Positions 22,225 to 30,511 of a DNA stretch of 53,353 nucleotides are shown here, piece by piece. The notes below the pieces were generated by a model. The model had not been told where the DNA came from. It searched no databases and saw only the letters and a list, made by a program, of their open reading frames with translations. Position 1 is the stretch's first letter; the number at the start of each line of letters is the position of its first letter. The translations under genes were made by a program, and so were the position numbers. The DNA is taken from positions 1-53,353 of the forward strand of contig CALJGI010000041.1 of assembly GCA_938074045.1 (NCBI GenBank). The letters run 5' to 3'. The stretch is from an uncultured Halieaceae bacterium (GTDB taxonomy: Bacteria; Pseudomonadota; Gammaproteobacteria; Pseudomonadales; Halieaceae).

Positions 22225-23580
22225 TTAAGCTGCTATTGCGGCACTGGCTCTGCGTAGTAGCAGGAGTGCAATCAGAAACGTCAGAAATTCGGCGATGGGG
22301 ACGGCGATGTAAATACCGGTCTGCCCCCAGTACTGCGGTAGGAAGTAAACCAGAAGCCCAGGCAAAATAAGGCTTCGAAGAATGGCGGTGACGCTGGATT
22401 CGAACGGTTTGTGCAACGCCGTAAGATACGCTGTGAGCACGATGTTCATCCCGATAAAGAGTAGAGCGGGCCAGAAAAAGGCGATGAAATCCAGTGCGAT
22501 GGCGACGGTCGAGGCTTCAGCTTCATCAAGGAACAGATAAACCAGAAACTCTGGCACCAATAGCAGCGCTGCTATAAACAACAGCCCGACCGAAACTGAA
22601 GCAATCAATCCAATGTCTAAAAAAGTACGCATGCGATGGTGTAGTCCAGCCCCCAGATTTTTACTCACCACCGGCTGTACAGCCCCGGCGAATCCGTAAC
22701 AGATCATCACCGCCATCCATAGGATGTACTCGACAATGGTAAAAGCGGCGACACCTTCAGTTCCGAGCCGCGTGATCATAATCCAGTTGAATAGCAGGGT
22801 GGTCAGGCCCACCGAGAGTTCGTTGGTAAATTCGGAAATACCATTCAAAGCTGCTTTGGCCACGGGCATCCAATTATTGTGAATGGTTTTGATTTTTAGT
22901 CTGGCTGCATCGTAGAAGAGGTGGGTTATCACGATCAGAAAGGTAGCGGAGTAGGCTATTCCGGTCGCCCATGCCGCACCACGCATGCCCCACTCCAGTT
23001 CGACGATGAGGAGCCAGTCGAGCAGGACATTGACCACAGCCGATGCTGCCAAAGCCGCCGCGCCCATACGCGGGCGCCCGTCCACCACGATAAAGCTGTG
23101 CATGGTTAATCCCAGAATCATCCCGGGGGCAAAAAACACGAGTATGCCCAGGTATTCGGAAACGATGCTGGTGAGCTCCTCGTTTGCCCCCAGTAGCGCG
23201 ACCAGGGTGTCCAGAAAAACCCAGGCGAGTATCGACAGGCCGACACTGAGGGTGAACGATAAGGCCATAATCTTGGTGAATACGTCGGAGGCCTCATCAT
23301 CCCGACCTGCCCCCAGGTGCGCTCCAGCTGTGACTGAACCGCCGGTGGCCAGGGTGTAGGTGATGGCATATAGGAGGGCCGATACCGGCACGGTCAGGTT
23401 TACCGCGGCCAGAGCGGCGGCGCCGACGAAATTTCCAAGAAACATGGCGTCTATCATTGCTGCCGAGGACAAGGCCAATAACCCAAGCACCGATGGGACG
23501 GCGTAATGCGTGAAGACTGCCAGGGGTTTTCCTGTCAGCGGATCAAAGCGCGCGTCTGATGTTGATTCTTGAGAGGACAC
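22225..23580 (-). CDS. MATE-family efflux transporter
   Basis: A 451-residue inner-membrane exporter with 12 predicted helices in two homologous halves: PLAVFTHYAVPSVLGLLALSS...AMFLGNFVGAAALAAVNLTV in the first, and GISEFTNELSVGLTTLLFNW with MICYGFAGAVQPVVSKNLGA in the second. MATE proteins expel cationic or other organic compounds using Na+ or H+. It lies upstream of arsR on the same strand (69 bases), but the operator and a hairpin between them suggest separate control. The start is GTG at 23580 without a clear ribosome-binding site, so the N-terminus is uncertain. Confidence 0.93.
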   Translation of the reverse strand: MSSQESTSDARFDPLTGKPLAVFTHYAVPSVLGLLALSSAAMIDAMFLGNFVGAAALAAVNLTVPVSALLYAITYTLATGGSVTAGAHLGAGRDDEASDVFTKIMALSFTLSVGLSILAWVFLDTLVALLGANEELTSIVSEYLGILVFFAPGMILGLTMHSFIVVDGRPRMGAAALAASAVVNVLLDWLLIVELEWGMRGAAWATGIAYSATFLIVITHLFYDAARLKIKTIHNNWMPVAKAALNGISEFTNELSVGLTTLLFNWIMITRLGTEGVAAFTIVEYILWMAVMICYGFAGAVQPVVSKNLGAGLHHRMRTFLDIGLIASVSVGLLFIAALLLVPEFLVYLFLDEAEASTVAIALDFIAFFWPALLFIGMNIVLTAYLTALHKPFESSVTAILRSLILPGLLVYFLPQYWGQTGIYIAVPIAEFLTFLIALLLLRRASAAIAA

Positions 23581-23650
23581 TGATGAAAGATACCCGGATC
23601 GACGGTGTATGGCCTCGGTAGAGACACTGGGTTAGTCTTGGGACGTCATC

Positions 23651-25048
23651 ATGACCGAGTCTGACACTCTGTTGCAATCCAAACGTCAAATATCAATGAA
23701 TCCACTGCGGTTCCCGGGCGACGTAATCAGGTGTTCCCTGTCTTACCTGCTCGCAGCTGCCATACTGTTTTCAGCGGCATGCAGCACTATTGAATCACGG
23801 TCAGGTGATGCGGATAGCACATTTGTTGTGGCTATGATTCCTGATACCCAGAATATGTTGGATTATCGGCATCAGCGGGAGGCGGGTTTTGCCATTGATG
23901 CCAGCGAACAGTTTGTTGAGCAAATGCAGGTGATTGCCAATTGGCGAGAGGATGGCCGCGGCGATATTGCGTTTGTAGCTTCGGTAGGAGACGTCTGGCA
24001 GCACCAGAGCATCATCATGGATGAAGACCATATCGAGCGCGGATTTATCGCGCTGGACAATCCCTATCTGTCCGCCGGCCTCGCAATCTCCGCGGCGACG
24101 AAGGACTTCGAAATGCCGCTGGCCCGGCGCGGATACCAATTGCTGGACGATGCCGGGATTCCCTTTGGCGTGGCACCGGGAAATCATGACTATGATGCGA
24201 TGTGGAGTGCGGCTGGATATCCTCCAGATCTGTCAATTGCTCCTGAAGACTTCAGGCTGGAGCCGGAAGTACTGGGTATGATTCATATCGGAGGATTGAA
24301 TAATTTTCGAAAGATTTTTGGAGAGGATTCCTCCTTTTACAAAGACAGAAATTGGTATGTATCAAGTTATGGCGGTGGCACCAGCAGTGCTCAGCGATTT
24401 GATGCCGGTGGTTACCAGTTTCTCCATATTGCGCTGGAAATGCAGCCTTCAGATGCGGTTATTCAATGGGCTTTGGAGGTTATTGACACCCACCGCGGAA
24501 TGCCGACTATTGTCTCCACCCATGACTACCTGAACCGGCAGGGTGAACGCTCAGCCGTAGCCATACTGGATCTCGCCCGGGTTGATCCGGATGCCCACAA
24601 TTCAGCGCAGCAGTTGTGGGAGAAGCTGTTCAGCCAGCGCGATGAAATCTTCCTGGTATTGTGTGGCCATCAACATGGCCAGAGTCGACGCGTGGAACTG
24701 AACATAAACGGGCACGAGGTTTATCAGATTCTGGCAGACTTTCAGGACAGAGGGCAGTCGGCTATCGCTGCCGGACAGCCACTGGATCCATTACGACGAC
24801 AACCGGTCGGAGTTGGTGATGGCTGGTTTAGACTGTTGGAATTCGATTTGTCAGCCAGTGAACCTCAATTGAGGGTCACCACATACTCAAGTTTTTATCA
24901 GGCCTACAGTGATGAGCTTCCACAGTACTCCGAGTGGTACAGAGCTCATGAACAGCCAGAATTGTCGGAGCAGGCCTTTCTGGATCAGGAAGCCTTTGCT
25001 ATTCCCCTGGTGGATTTTCGTCAACGTTTTGGTATGCCCGATCAGTAG
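23651..25048 (+). CDS. Lipoprotein metallophosphoesterase (calcineurin-like)
   Basis: Up to 465 residues. The signal sequence SYLLAAAILFSAAC ends in a lipobox (Cys44), giving an envelope lipoprotein; ATG at 23696 would give a more usual 28-residue signal. Two-metal phosphoesterase motifs are complete: PDTQ (Asp65), GDVWQH (113-118), GNHDYD (177-182), STHDYLN and CGHQHGQ. The length after the core suggests an added C-terminal beta domain. Likely reactions are phosphomonoester or phosphodiester hydrolysis outside the cytoplasm, for example phosphate scavenging. It is divergent from the MATE gene and has no operon partner. Confidence 0.9.
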   Translation: MTESDTLLQSKRQISMNPLRFPGDVIRCSLSYLLAAAILFSAACSTIESRSGDADSTFVVAMIPDTQNMLDYRHQREAGFAIDASEQFVEQMQVIANWREDGRGDIAFVASVGDVWQHQSIIMDEDHIERGFIALDNPYLSAGLAISAATKDFEMPLARRGYQLLDDAGIPFGVAPGNHDYDAMWSAAGYPPDLSIAPEDFRLEPEVLGMIHIGGLNNFRKIFGEDSSFYKDRNWYVSSYGGGTSSAQRFDAGGYQFLHIALEMQPSDAVIQWALEVIDTHRGMPTIVSTHDYLNRQGERSAVAILDLARVDPDAHNSAQQLWEKLFSQRDEIFLVLCGHQHGQSRRVELNINGHEVYQILADFQDRGQSAIAAGQPLDPLRRQPVGVGDGWFRLLEFDLSASEPQLRVTTYSSFYQAYSDELPQYSEWYRAHEQPELSEQAFLDQEAFAIPLVDFRQRFGMPDQ

Positions 25049-25094
25049 CGTTGCACACTGGAAAGCCCCGGGGTAAAACCCTGGTTCGATCAGT

Positions 25095-26033
25095 TCACCA
25101 GACCGTTTTTTCAGCCATGGAGTCGCGTATTTCTCGCAATTCTTCATCGTCAATTAGCTTGACTGAATCTGCTTCCACTGACACCCCCAAGCTAGCGAAA
25201 ATCGACTCGAAGTCAGGCACCTGGTGACTTGCCCGCGCCGCGTGAAAGGCGGGCATGAACAATTTTTTGCCGGTGAGTTGGTCTAGCTTGGCAGCCATCT
25301 GCCAGGCGGACATGCGCACATCCCTGCAACACCGGTTGAGTGAGCGTAGAGCAGAGTCCAGGCTTTGCTGATTGTTGCTCGCTGTTCTCAGCTGTACATC
25401 GAGATACAGGTAGTACCAGACCCCTGTCCAGTACACCCGCATGTAACTGCGGGTCTCGCGAAACGTCGGCAGCAGGGTAGCCAGGTCGAGATCAGACCTG
25501 CTGTCGTCGGCACGGCCGCGCATAAAGCCATCGTACAAGCGCTGCCACACTTCTCTGTCATCGATGATTCCCTGCCGTGCCAGCAGTAAATTCTGGTAGT
25601 AGCTCGCCAGACCTTCGCTGAACCACATGTCACCCCAGCCACGGTAGGGAATCAGCAGGTGTGACATTTCGTGGTAGGCGGTCCAGTCCTTGATCAGGGT
25701 TTCTTCGCTGGCGAGAGCGTCTATGTAAAATGAGACCGTATCAGGTTGGCCGCGTAAAACCTGGGCCCAGGGCACCGGATCTGAAGACATCAGTGAAACT
25801 GGCGTGACTTCAACGCGCCAGTCATCTCGCGGCCAGCGTCCCAGGACGCTGGCCAGAGCATCGGCGCTGTGTTCCACCCAGTTCAACACGTGTTTCTCGC
25901 GCTGACCAAACAGCAGCAAATGTGTGTCGACCACCAGTTCCTGGCCAGCTCTTCGCAGAACATGCTCTTCACAAAGCGCTGGGGGTGCCGCCAGTAGCAG
26001 ACAAAGAAGGAGGCATGAAGCTAAGCGGGGCAT
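25095..26033 (-). CDS. Secreted zinc metallopeptidase-like protein (gluzincin)
   Basis: About 312 residues. ATG at 26033 opens a clear signal peptide (MPRLASCLLLCLLLAAPPALC); the frame can also start at GTG 26060. The zinc site HEMSH (121-125) is followed by MWFSEGLASYY with Glu140, the gluzincin pattern of peptidase families such as M1 and M61, though the spacer is short (14 residues). No PDZ or other binding domain is seen, and it is much smaller than typical M1 aminopeptidases. The Cys pair in SLNRCCRDV is unexplained. Probably a periplasmic peptidase of unknown target. Confidence 0.75.
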   Translation of the reverse strand: MPRLASCLLLCLLLAAPPALCEEHVLRRAGQELVVDTHLLLFGQREKHVLNWVEHSADALASVLGRWPRDDWRVEVTPVSLMSSDPVPWAQVLRGQPDTVSFYIDALASEETLIKDWTAYHEMSHLLIPYRGWGDMWFSEGLASYYQNLLLARQGIIDDREVWQRLYDGFMRGRADDSRSDLDLATLLPTFRETRSYMRVYWTGVWYYLYLDVQLRTASNNQQSLDSALRSLNRCCRDVRMSAWQMAAKLDQLTGKKLFMPAFHAARASHQVPDFESIFASLGVSVEADSVKLIDDEELREIRDSMAEKTVW

Positions 26034-26082
26034 AGTGTATTGACCACAAAGCCTACACAAAGTTTTGCGCTGGGGTACCGCG

Positions 26083-27123
26083 CTAGAGCATTTCGTCTGC
26101 CAACAATTCCATTGCCTCTTTCTGTACCGTACCCACCAACATCATGTCGACATCGCCGCGTTTTCCGGCAGCTTTCCAGGCCTGTAGTCGATCGCGTATT
26201 TTTTCTTCGCTTCCGATCAGGTATACCGCATCAACCAGTTCATCGGGAACGGCAGCAACCGCTTCTTCCTTGCGTCCGTCGAGGTAAAGGTCCTGTATTT
26301 CTTTGGCGGCATCCGCGTAGCCCATACGTGTGGCGTAGGCGTTGTAAAAGTTCTTGTTCCGCGCACCCATTCCACCGATGTACAGAGCCATATTTGATTT
26401 CACCATCGGCGCAAGATGATCATAGTCTCCTATCAGGCAGCTTACGCCGGGGGCGACGACAAAATCAGCCCGGGATTTGTTTCCTCCGGCTTTTTGAAAT
26501 CCTTCCGCGAGAAAGGGCGCGATAACATCATCATATTTTTCCGGAGCCAGCATCATGGGGAACACGCCGTCAGCCACTTCAGCTGCGCAGCGAAGCCCGT
26601 TCGGACTGATGGCCGCGGTGTATATGGGTAGGTCGGGGTCACCGTGCAAAATGCTTTTCAGTGGCTTGCCGAGCCCGCTGCTGCCACCTTCATGGTTGGG
26701 GATGTGGTAGTACTCGCCCTGAAACTCCAGTGGTTTCTCCCGTGCCAGAATGTTTCTGATGACGGAGATGTACTCTCGTGTGCGGGTCAGCGGTTTGCCA
26801 TAGATCTGGCCGTGCCAGCCTTCGGCGACCTGTGGGCCAGATGGACCCAGACCCATGATGAAACGCCCGCCGGACAAATGGTCGAGACTCATAGCGGTCA
26901 TCGCCGCCATGGCCGGAGTACGTGCCGGCATCTGCATAATCGCGGTACCCACTTTAATTCGTTGTGTCTGTGCTAGTATCCAGCTGGCGCTGGTAACAGC
27001 ATCACTGCCATAGGCCTCTGCGGTCCACACTGAGTCGAAACCCAGTGACTCGGCATGGTGAATCATGTCCATGTTGATTTGGGCACGGGCCCCAAAGCTC
27101 ATCTGGCTAAAGGCAAGTTTCAT
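26083..27123 (-). CDS. LLM-class flavin oxidoreductase
   Basis: A 346-residue luciferase-like (LLM) TIM-barrel enzyme: MKLAFSQMSFGARAQINMDM, GFDSVWTAEAYGSDAVTSAS, RIKVGTAIMQMPARTPAMAA, then LSGGRFIMGLGPSGPQVAEG. ATG at 27123 has AGGAG eight bases upstream; the longer frame to 27213 is rejected. Members use reduced FMN or coenzyme F420 to oxidise or reduce ketones, alcohols and terpenoids. Which cofactor is used here cannot be told, although this sequence type is often annotated F420-dependent. An amidase gene precedes it on the same strand (34 bases), suggesting a joint operon. Confidence 0.88.
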   Translation of the reverse strand: MKLAFSQMSFGARAQINMDMIHHAESLGFDSVWTAEAYGSDAVTSASWILAQTQRIKVGTAIMQMPARTPAMAAMTAMSLDHLSGGRFIMGLGPSGPQVAEGWHGQIYGKPLTRTREYISVIRNILAREKPLEFQGEYYHIPNHEGGSSGLGKPLKSILHGDPDLPIYTAAISPNGLRCAAEVADGVFPMMLAPEKYDDVIAPFLAEGFQKAGGNKSRADFVVAPGVSCLIGDYDHLAPMVKSNMALYIGGMGARNKNFYNAYATRMGYADAAKEIQDLYLDGRKEEAVAAVPDELVDAVYLIGSEEKIRDRLQAWKAAGKRGDVDMMLVGTVQKEAMELLADEML

Positions 27124-27157
27124 AATTGGAATCTCCTGATAGTTTTGTTTTGCCAGT

Positions 27158-28621
27158 TTACTCTGCGCTCGTTTCCGGCGGTGCGATGAATGATCTGTGG
27201 TGTTCTTCAACAAGTGCAGCGACCGCCAGTGTGGTTTTGTCGCCGAGATACGGACCTACGATCTGCATACCGATTGGAAGGCCCTCAGAACTTTGTGCTA
27301 TCGGCACCGCTGTAGCAGGCAGCAGTGAATTGAGGCTTAGCCCGGGCCAGCGCAATGCCTCAATATAGGGGCGCTGCTCGCCATTCACCGTCAGCGTGCG
27401 GGCCATCATGCTGCCCTCGTGATCGTGAGGGAATGCGGTGACGTGGGTGACAGGGCATAGCAACACATCATATTGCGAGAAAAATGATCTCCAGGTTGCC
27501 TGATAGCGCAGGCGACGCTCGTTGGCGCGGAGCCAGTCTCGATGCGTGAGGGCTATGCCTCGAGCCTGCTCAATGACATCGCTGTGATCAGCCGGATCAG
27601 CCGCGGCGACCAGCTTTTGTGCCTCTTCCAACACCTTTGCTGGCATGCCCGAACCCATGACAGCGGATAACAATTGCAGGTAGTTGCGATGATTTGCGCT
27701 TGGATCTATGTCTGGTCTGGCGTCGTAATCGACCTGTGCCCCCAGTTTTTCCAGGCAGGCTGCCATCTGCTCAATGCTGGCGGCAATCTCTCTATCGACT
27801 CGGCAGAACTCATCATCAGCCCATACCGCGACCCGCAACTCTGAGACCTCTGAAAAAGCCGCTTTCGGCAGCGATAGCTTCCAGGCAGCGCCGTGTTCGG
27901 GGAGGGGGCCAGCGAGCAGATCCAGCGCCTTGTCTATATCTGCAACACAGTGACCGAGCGGTCCCACCACCGAGAGGTCCGCTTCAGAAACAGTGTGTGG
28001 TCCCGGTGGCAGGTGCCCCCGTTGCGGCACAATTCCGTGGCTCGGCTTGTGACCGTAGATCCCATTGAAGTGGGCGGGAATCCGAATGGACCCACCGATA
28101 TCACTGCCCAGCTCCAGCGGAGTCAGGCCGGCGGCTACAGAAGCGGCGGCGCCACCGGAAGACCCACCACAAGTTCGCCCGATATTCCATGGGTTATTGG
28201 TGCAGCCGTAAATATCGTTGTAGCTTTGCAAGTCTGCACTCATGAATGGGACATTGGTCTTGCCGAATATGATGGCGCCGGCGTCCAGCAGGCGTTGCAC
28301 AGCCAGTGCATTCTGTTTGGGAACAGAGCCCTCCAGCTCGGGGATTCCACCTGTGGTTGTTAGGCCACTGGTACAGAATGCGTCCTTGATGGTCATGGGA
28401 ACACCGTGTAGAGCCCCCCAGTATTCGCCACGGGCAACGTCCTGGTCCGCCTTGGCCGCGCGTGCTCGCGCCCGCTCCAGATCCAAGGCAACGACTGCGT
28501 TCAGCGGGGCATTGAGTCGCTCTACCCGATCAACAAAGAATTCCAAAACCTCGCAGGCACTGCATCTTCCGGCGCGAATATCCTCAGCAAGCGCAAACGC
28601 GCTTTTATATAAGAAAGACAT
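27158..28621 (-). CDS. Amidase-signature family hydrolase
   Basis: A 487-residue amidase with the full Ser-cisSer-Lys triad: Lys79 (VPMTIKDAF), cis-Ser154 in CGGSSGGAAAS and the nucleophile Ser178 in GSDIGGSIRIP. It probably hydrolyses a small amide or ester in the cytoplasm. It is not GatA: it is not next to gatB or gatC and has the general amidase C-terminus (LPATAVPIAQSSEGLPIGMQ). It stands upstream of the LLM oxidoreductase gene in one direction. Confidence 0.92.
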   Translation of the reverse strand: MSFLYKSAFALAEDIRAGRCSACEVLEFFVDRVERLNAPLNAVVALDLERARARAAKADQDVARGEYWGALHGVPMTIKDAFCTSGLTTTGGIPELEGSVPKQNALAVQRLLDAGAIIFGKTNVPFMSADLQSYNDIYGCTNNPWNIGRTCGGSSGGAAASVAAGLTPLELGSDIGGSIRIPAHFNGIYGHKPSHGIVPQRGHLPPGPHTVSEADLSVVGPLGHCVADIDKALDLLAGPLPEHGAAWKLSLPKAAFSEVSELRVAVWADDEFCRVDREIAASIEQMAACLEKLGAQVDYDARPDIDPSANHRNYLQLLSAVMGSGMPAKVLEEAQKLVAAADPADHSDVIEQARGIALTHRDWLRANERRLRYQATWRSFFSQYDVLLCPVTHVTAFPHDHEGSMMARTLTVNGEQRPYIEALRWPGLSLNSLLPATAVPIAQSSEGLPIGMQIVGPYLGDKTTLAVAALVEEHHRSFIAPPETSAE

Positions 28622-28700
28622 AAATCAGTTCCTGGTTCGAGATGTTGACCGTGGGTGCGGGGTTCTATGCAGCCTGCAGCAGTTTTTCATGATGTGGTAA

Positions 28701-29135
28701 AAGGCGCAACAGATTCCAACTGAAGAGGACACGCTTAGCTCTGCCTGGTCCCAACAGTCAGGAAGAAATGTGGCACTCGTTAACGCCAACCAAGCCACCA
28801 CGGTGTTTACAGCACCGGATGTCAGCAGTGCATCCCAGTTGTCTTTCTGCTTGACGGTCACCGATGATGGCGGACTGACCGATCAGGATGACGTGATCAT
28901 CACTGTGGTCAATGAGAATGTCGCCATCCTGGAATTCTACAATCCCACTTGTGCGGGCTGCCATCACTCGGGTACCTTTGGCGCACCACGTGCCTTGAGC
29001 TCCGACTGGGATGCTCTGGTTCCATCCGGTATCAATGCCCTGGTAAACAGTGTGGAGCATGGTTTGGGCTTTATGCCCGCGGGAGGACATTGTGGTTCCT
29101 TGACCCGAGATGACTTTGCAGCGCTAATCAGCTAG
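28701..29135 (+). pseudogene. Remnant of a gene with a K319/PKD-like domain and a cytochrome c domain
   Basis: The frame is open from 28701 with no plausible start. SSAWSQQSGRNVALVNANQA followed by TTVFTAPDV is the second half of a bacterial Ig/K319-type repeat. It is followed by FYNPTCAGCHHSGTFGAPRA, a haem c CxxCH site, and GLGFMPAGGHCG with the distal Met typical of small cytochromes c (c5 type), then a natural end. The N-terminal export signal is missing, so a haem protein cannot be made as it stands. A GTG at 28770 gives a nominal 121-residue ORF but cuts the Ig repeat. It most likely is the tail of a larger secreted cytochrome lost by deletion at the amidase side. Confidence 0.7.
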
Positions 29136-29204
29136 ATGGCTGATACCACTTTTCCGTAACGAGCCGTATTTGAGGCCCGTTCGAGCATAGGAAGTAACGG
29201 GGCT

Positions 29205-30443
29205 ATGGCGGCGTACGATGTCATTATCGCCGGGGGCGGCATTATCGGCTTGTGTGCTGCCTGGCAACTGAGAAACAGCAGCAATCTTTCCGTCGCGGTG
29301 CTGGAAAAGGGCGCTGATGTCGGGGAGGGCTCCACCGGGGCTTCATCTGCGGTGTGTCGTTACCGGTATTCTCTCGATGATATGGTTCACCTCGCCCGGG
29401 ACGGCATCAGCGCCTACCGGAACTGGGGCGATTTCACGCGCCTGGCAAGCCCTCGCGGTAAATTTACCTCAACAGGCGCGCTCTGGCTGACAGGAGATAC
29501 CACCGGATGGGCAGATACGGAACATGCGCGTATGGCCGCGATGGGACTGTCCACTGAAGTTCTCGATGATCAGCAACTCGCGCAACGCTTCCCAGCGCTC
29601 AGTACCTGTGTGGTAGCGCCGGATTGCGAGGAGGGCAGGGAGCATCAATGTCGGGGTAACGGGCGTCACTTCTTTGAGGTCGAGGCAGGTTTTATGGATC
29701 CCGTGGATTGCGCGCAGGATCTGCGGGATGCCTGCCGCAATGCAGGGGTGGCGGTCCATTTCAATACTGATATTGATGCCATCCTGTCAGCCGGCGGGCG
29801 TGTTACTGGTGTCCGGTTGGCAGACGGCAGTCAGCTCGAGGCGCCTTGCGTGCTCAATGCTTCGGGTCCCTGGTGCAATGCGCTTAATCAGTCGGCGGGA
29901 TTGGATTTGCCATGGTCGTTGAGCCCTTCGCGCATCCAGGTGGTTTACCTGGATTGTCCGGTGCAGTTGCAGGGGGAAATACCGCTGGCGGTGGATATGG
30001 CGGGTGGAATCTACTTTCGGCCACAGAACCGTGGTCAGCAGATCCTGCTGGGTTCAGTGCGGGCTGAAGATGAAGAAGAAAGTATTGCCAATCCCGACGA
30101 CTTTCAGCGTGAACCCGATGATGATTTCAGGCAGCGTGTGGTACATGCGCTACATCACCGTTTGCCCGGATTGCCCTACCGTGGACAGCTTCGAGGCTAC
30201 TGTGGTTTGTACACGATCAACAGGGAAGACGTTCATCCCATTGTTGGGCCTACCGCGCTGGAAGGTTATTACGTTGCTAATGGAATGAGCGGTCACGGTT
30301 TTAAACTAGCTCCGGCCATAGGTGCCATGCTGGCCCATATGATCGCTGGCGGGCGTTGCGAATTCGGGACAACCGTTGATCCGGCGCTGTTTGCGGTGGA
30401 TAGAGCGCCGATATCGCTGGAGACGCGCTCTGTTCTGGCCTGA
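29205..30443 (+). CDS. DAO-family FAD-dependent oxidoreductase
   Basis: A 412-residue flavoprotein with the dinucleotide-binding motif DVIIAGGGIIGLCAAWQL (5-22) and VLEKGADVGEGSTGASS, and the C-terminal GLYTINREDVHPIVGPTALE and ANGMSGHGFKLAPAIG typical of sarcosine oxidase, glycine oxidase and related amine-oxidising enzymes. The substrate is unknown; secondary amines, N-methyl amino acids or small hydroxyacids are usual. The aldolase-SDR fusion follows after about 70 bases on the same strand, so both may act in one pathway. Confidence 0.9.
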   Translation: MAAYDVIIAGGGIIGLCAAWQLRNSSNLSVAVLEKGADVGEGSTGASSAVCRYRYSLDDMVHLARDGISAYRNWGDFTRLASPRGKFTSTGALWLTGDTTGWADTEHARMAAMGLSTEVLDDQQLAQRFPALSTCVVAPDCEEGREHQCRGNGRHFFEVEAGFMDPVDCAQDLRDACRNAGVAVHFNTDIDAILSAGGRVTGVRLADGSQLEAPCVLNASGPWCNALNQSAGLDLPWSLSPSRIQVVYLDCPVQLQGEIPLAVDMAGGIYFRPQNRGQQILLGSVRAEDEEESIANPDDFQREPDDDFRQRVVHALHHRLPGLPYRGQLRGYCGLYTINREDVHPIVGPTALEGYYVANGMSGHGFKLAPAIGAMLAHMIAGGRCEFGTTVDPALFAVDRAPISLETRSVLA

Positions 30444-30511
30444 GGTTTCTCGCTAAAACACCGAAGATTCGGTAGTCTCGCAATCCACGCGGTTATGGGA
30501 CAGGAGTGGTT

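Noticed and set aside
25060..25085. Possible terminator CCGGGGT-AAA-ACCCTGG between convergent genes
   Set aside because: The stem is short with a G-T pair and there is no T-tract on either strand, so it is not listed as a feature.
28758..29090. Minus-strand ORF across the cytochrome remnant
   Set aside because: It is antisense to the frame with the CxxCH domain and has no recognisable product.
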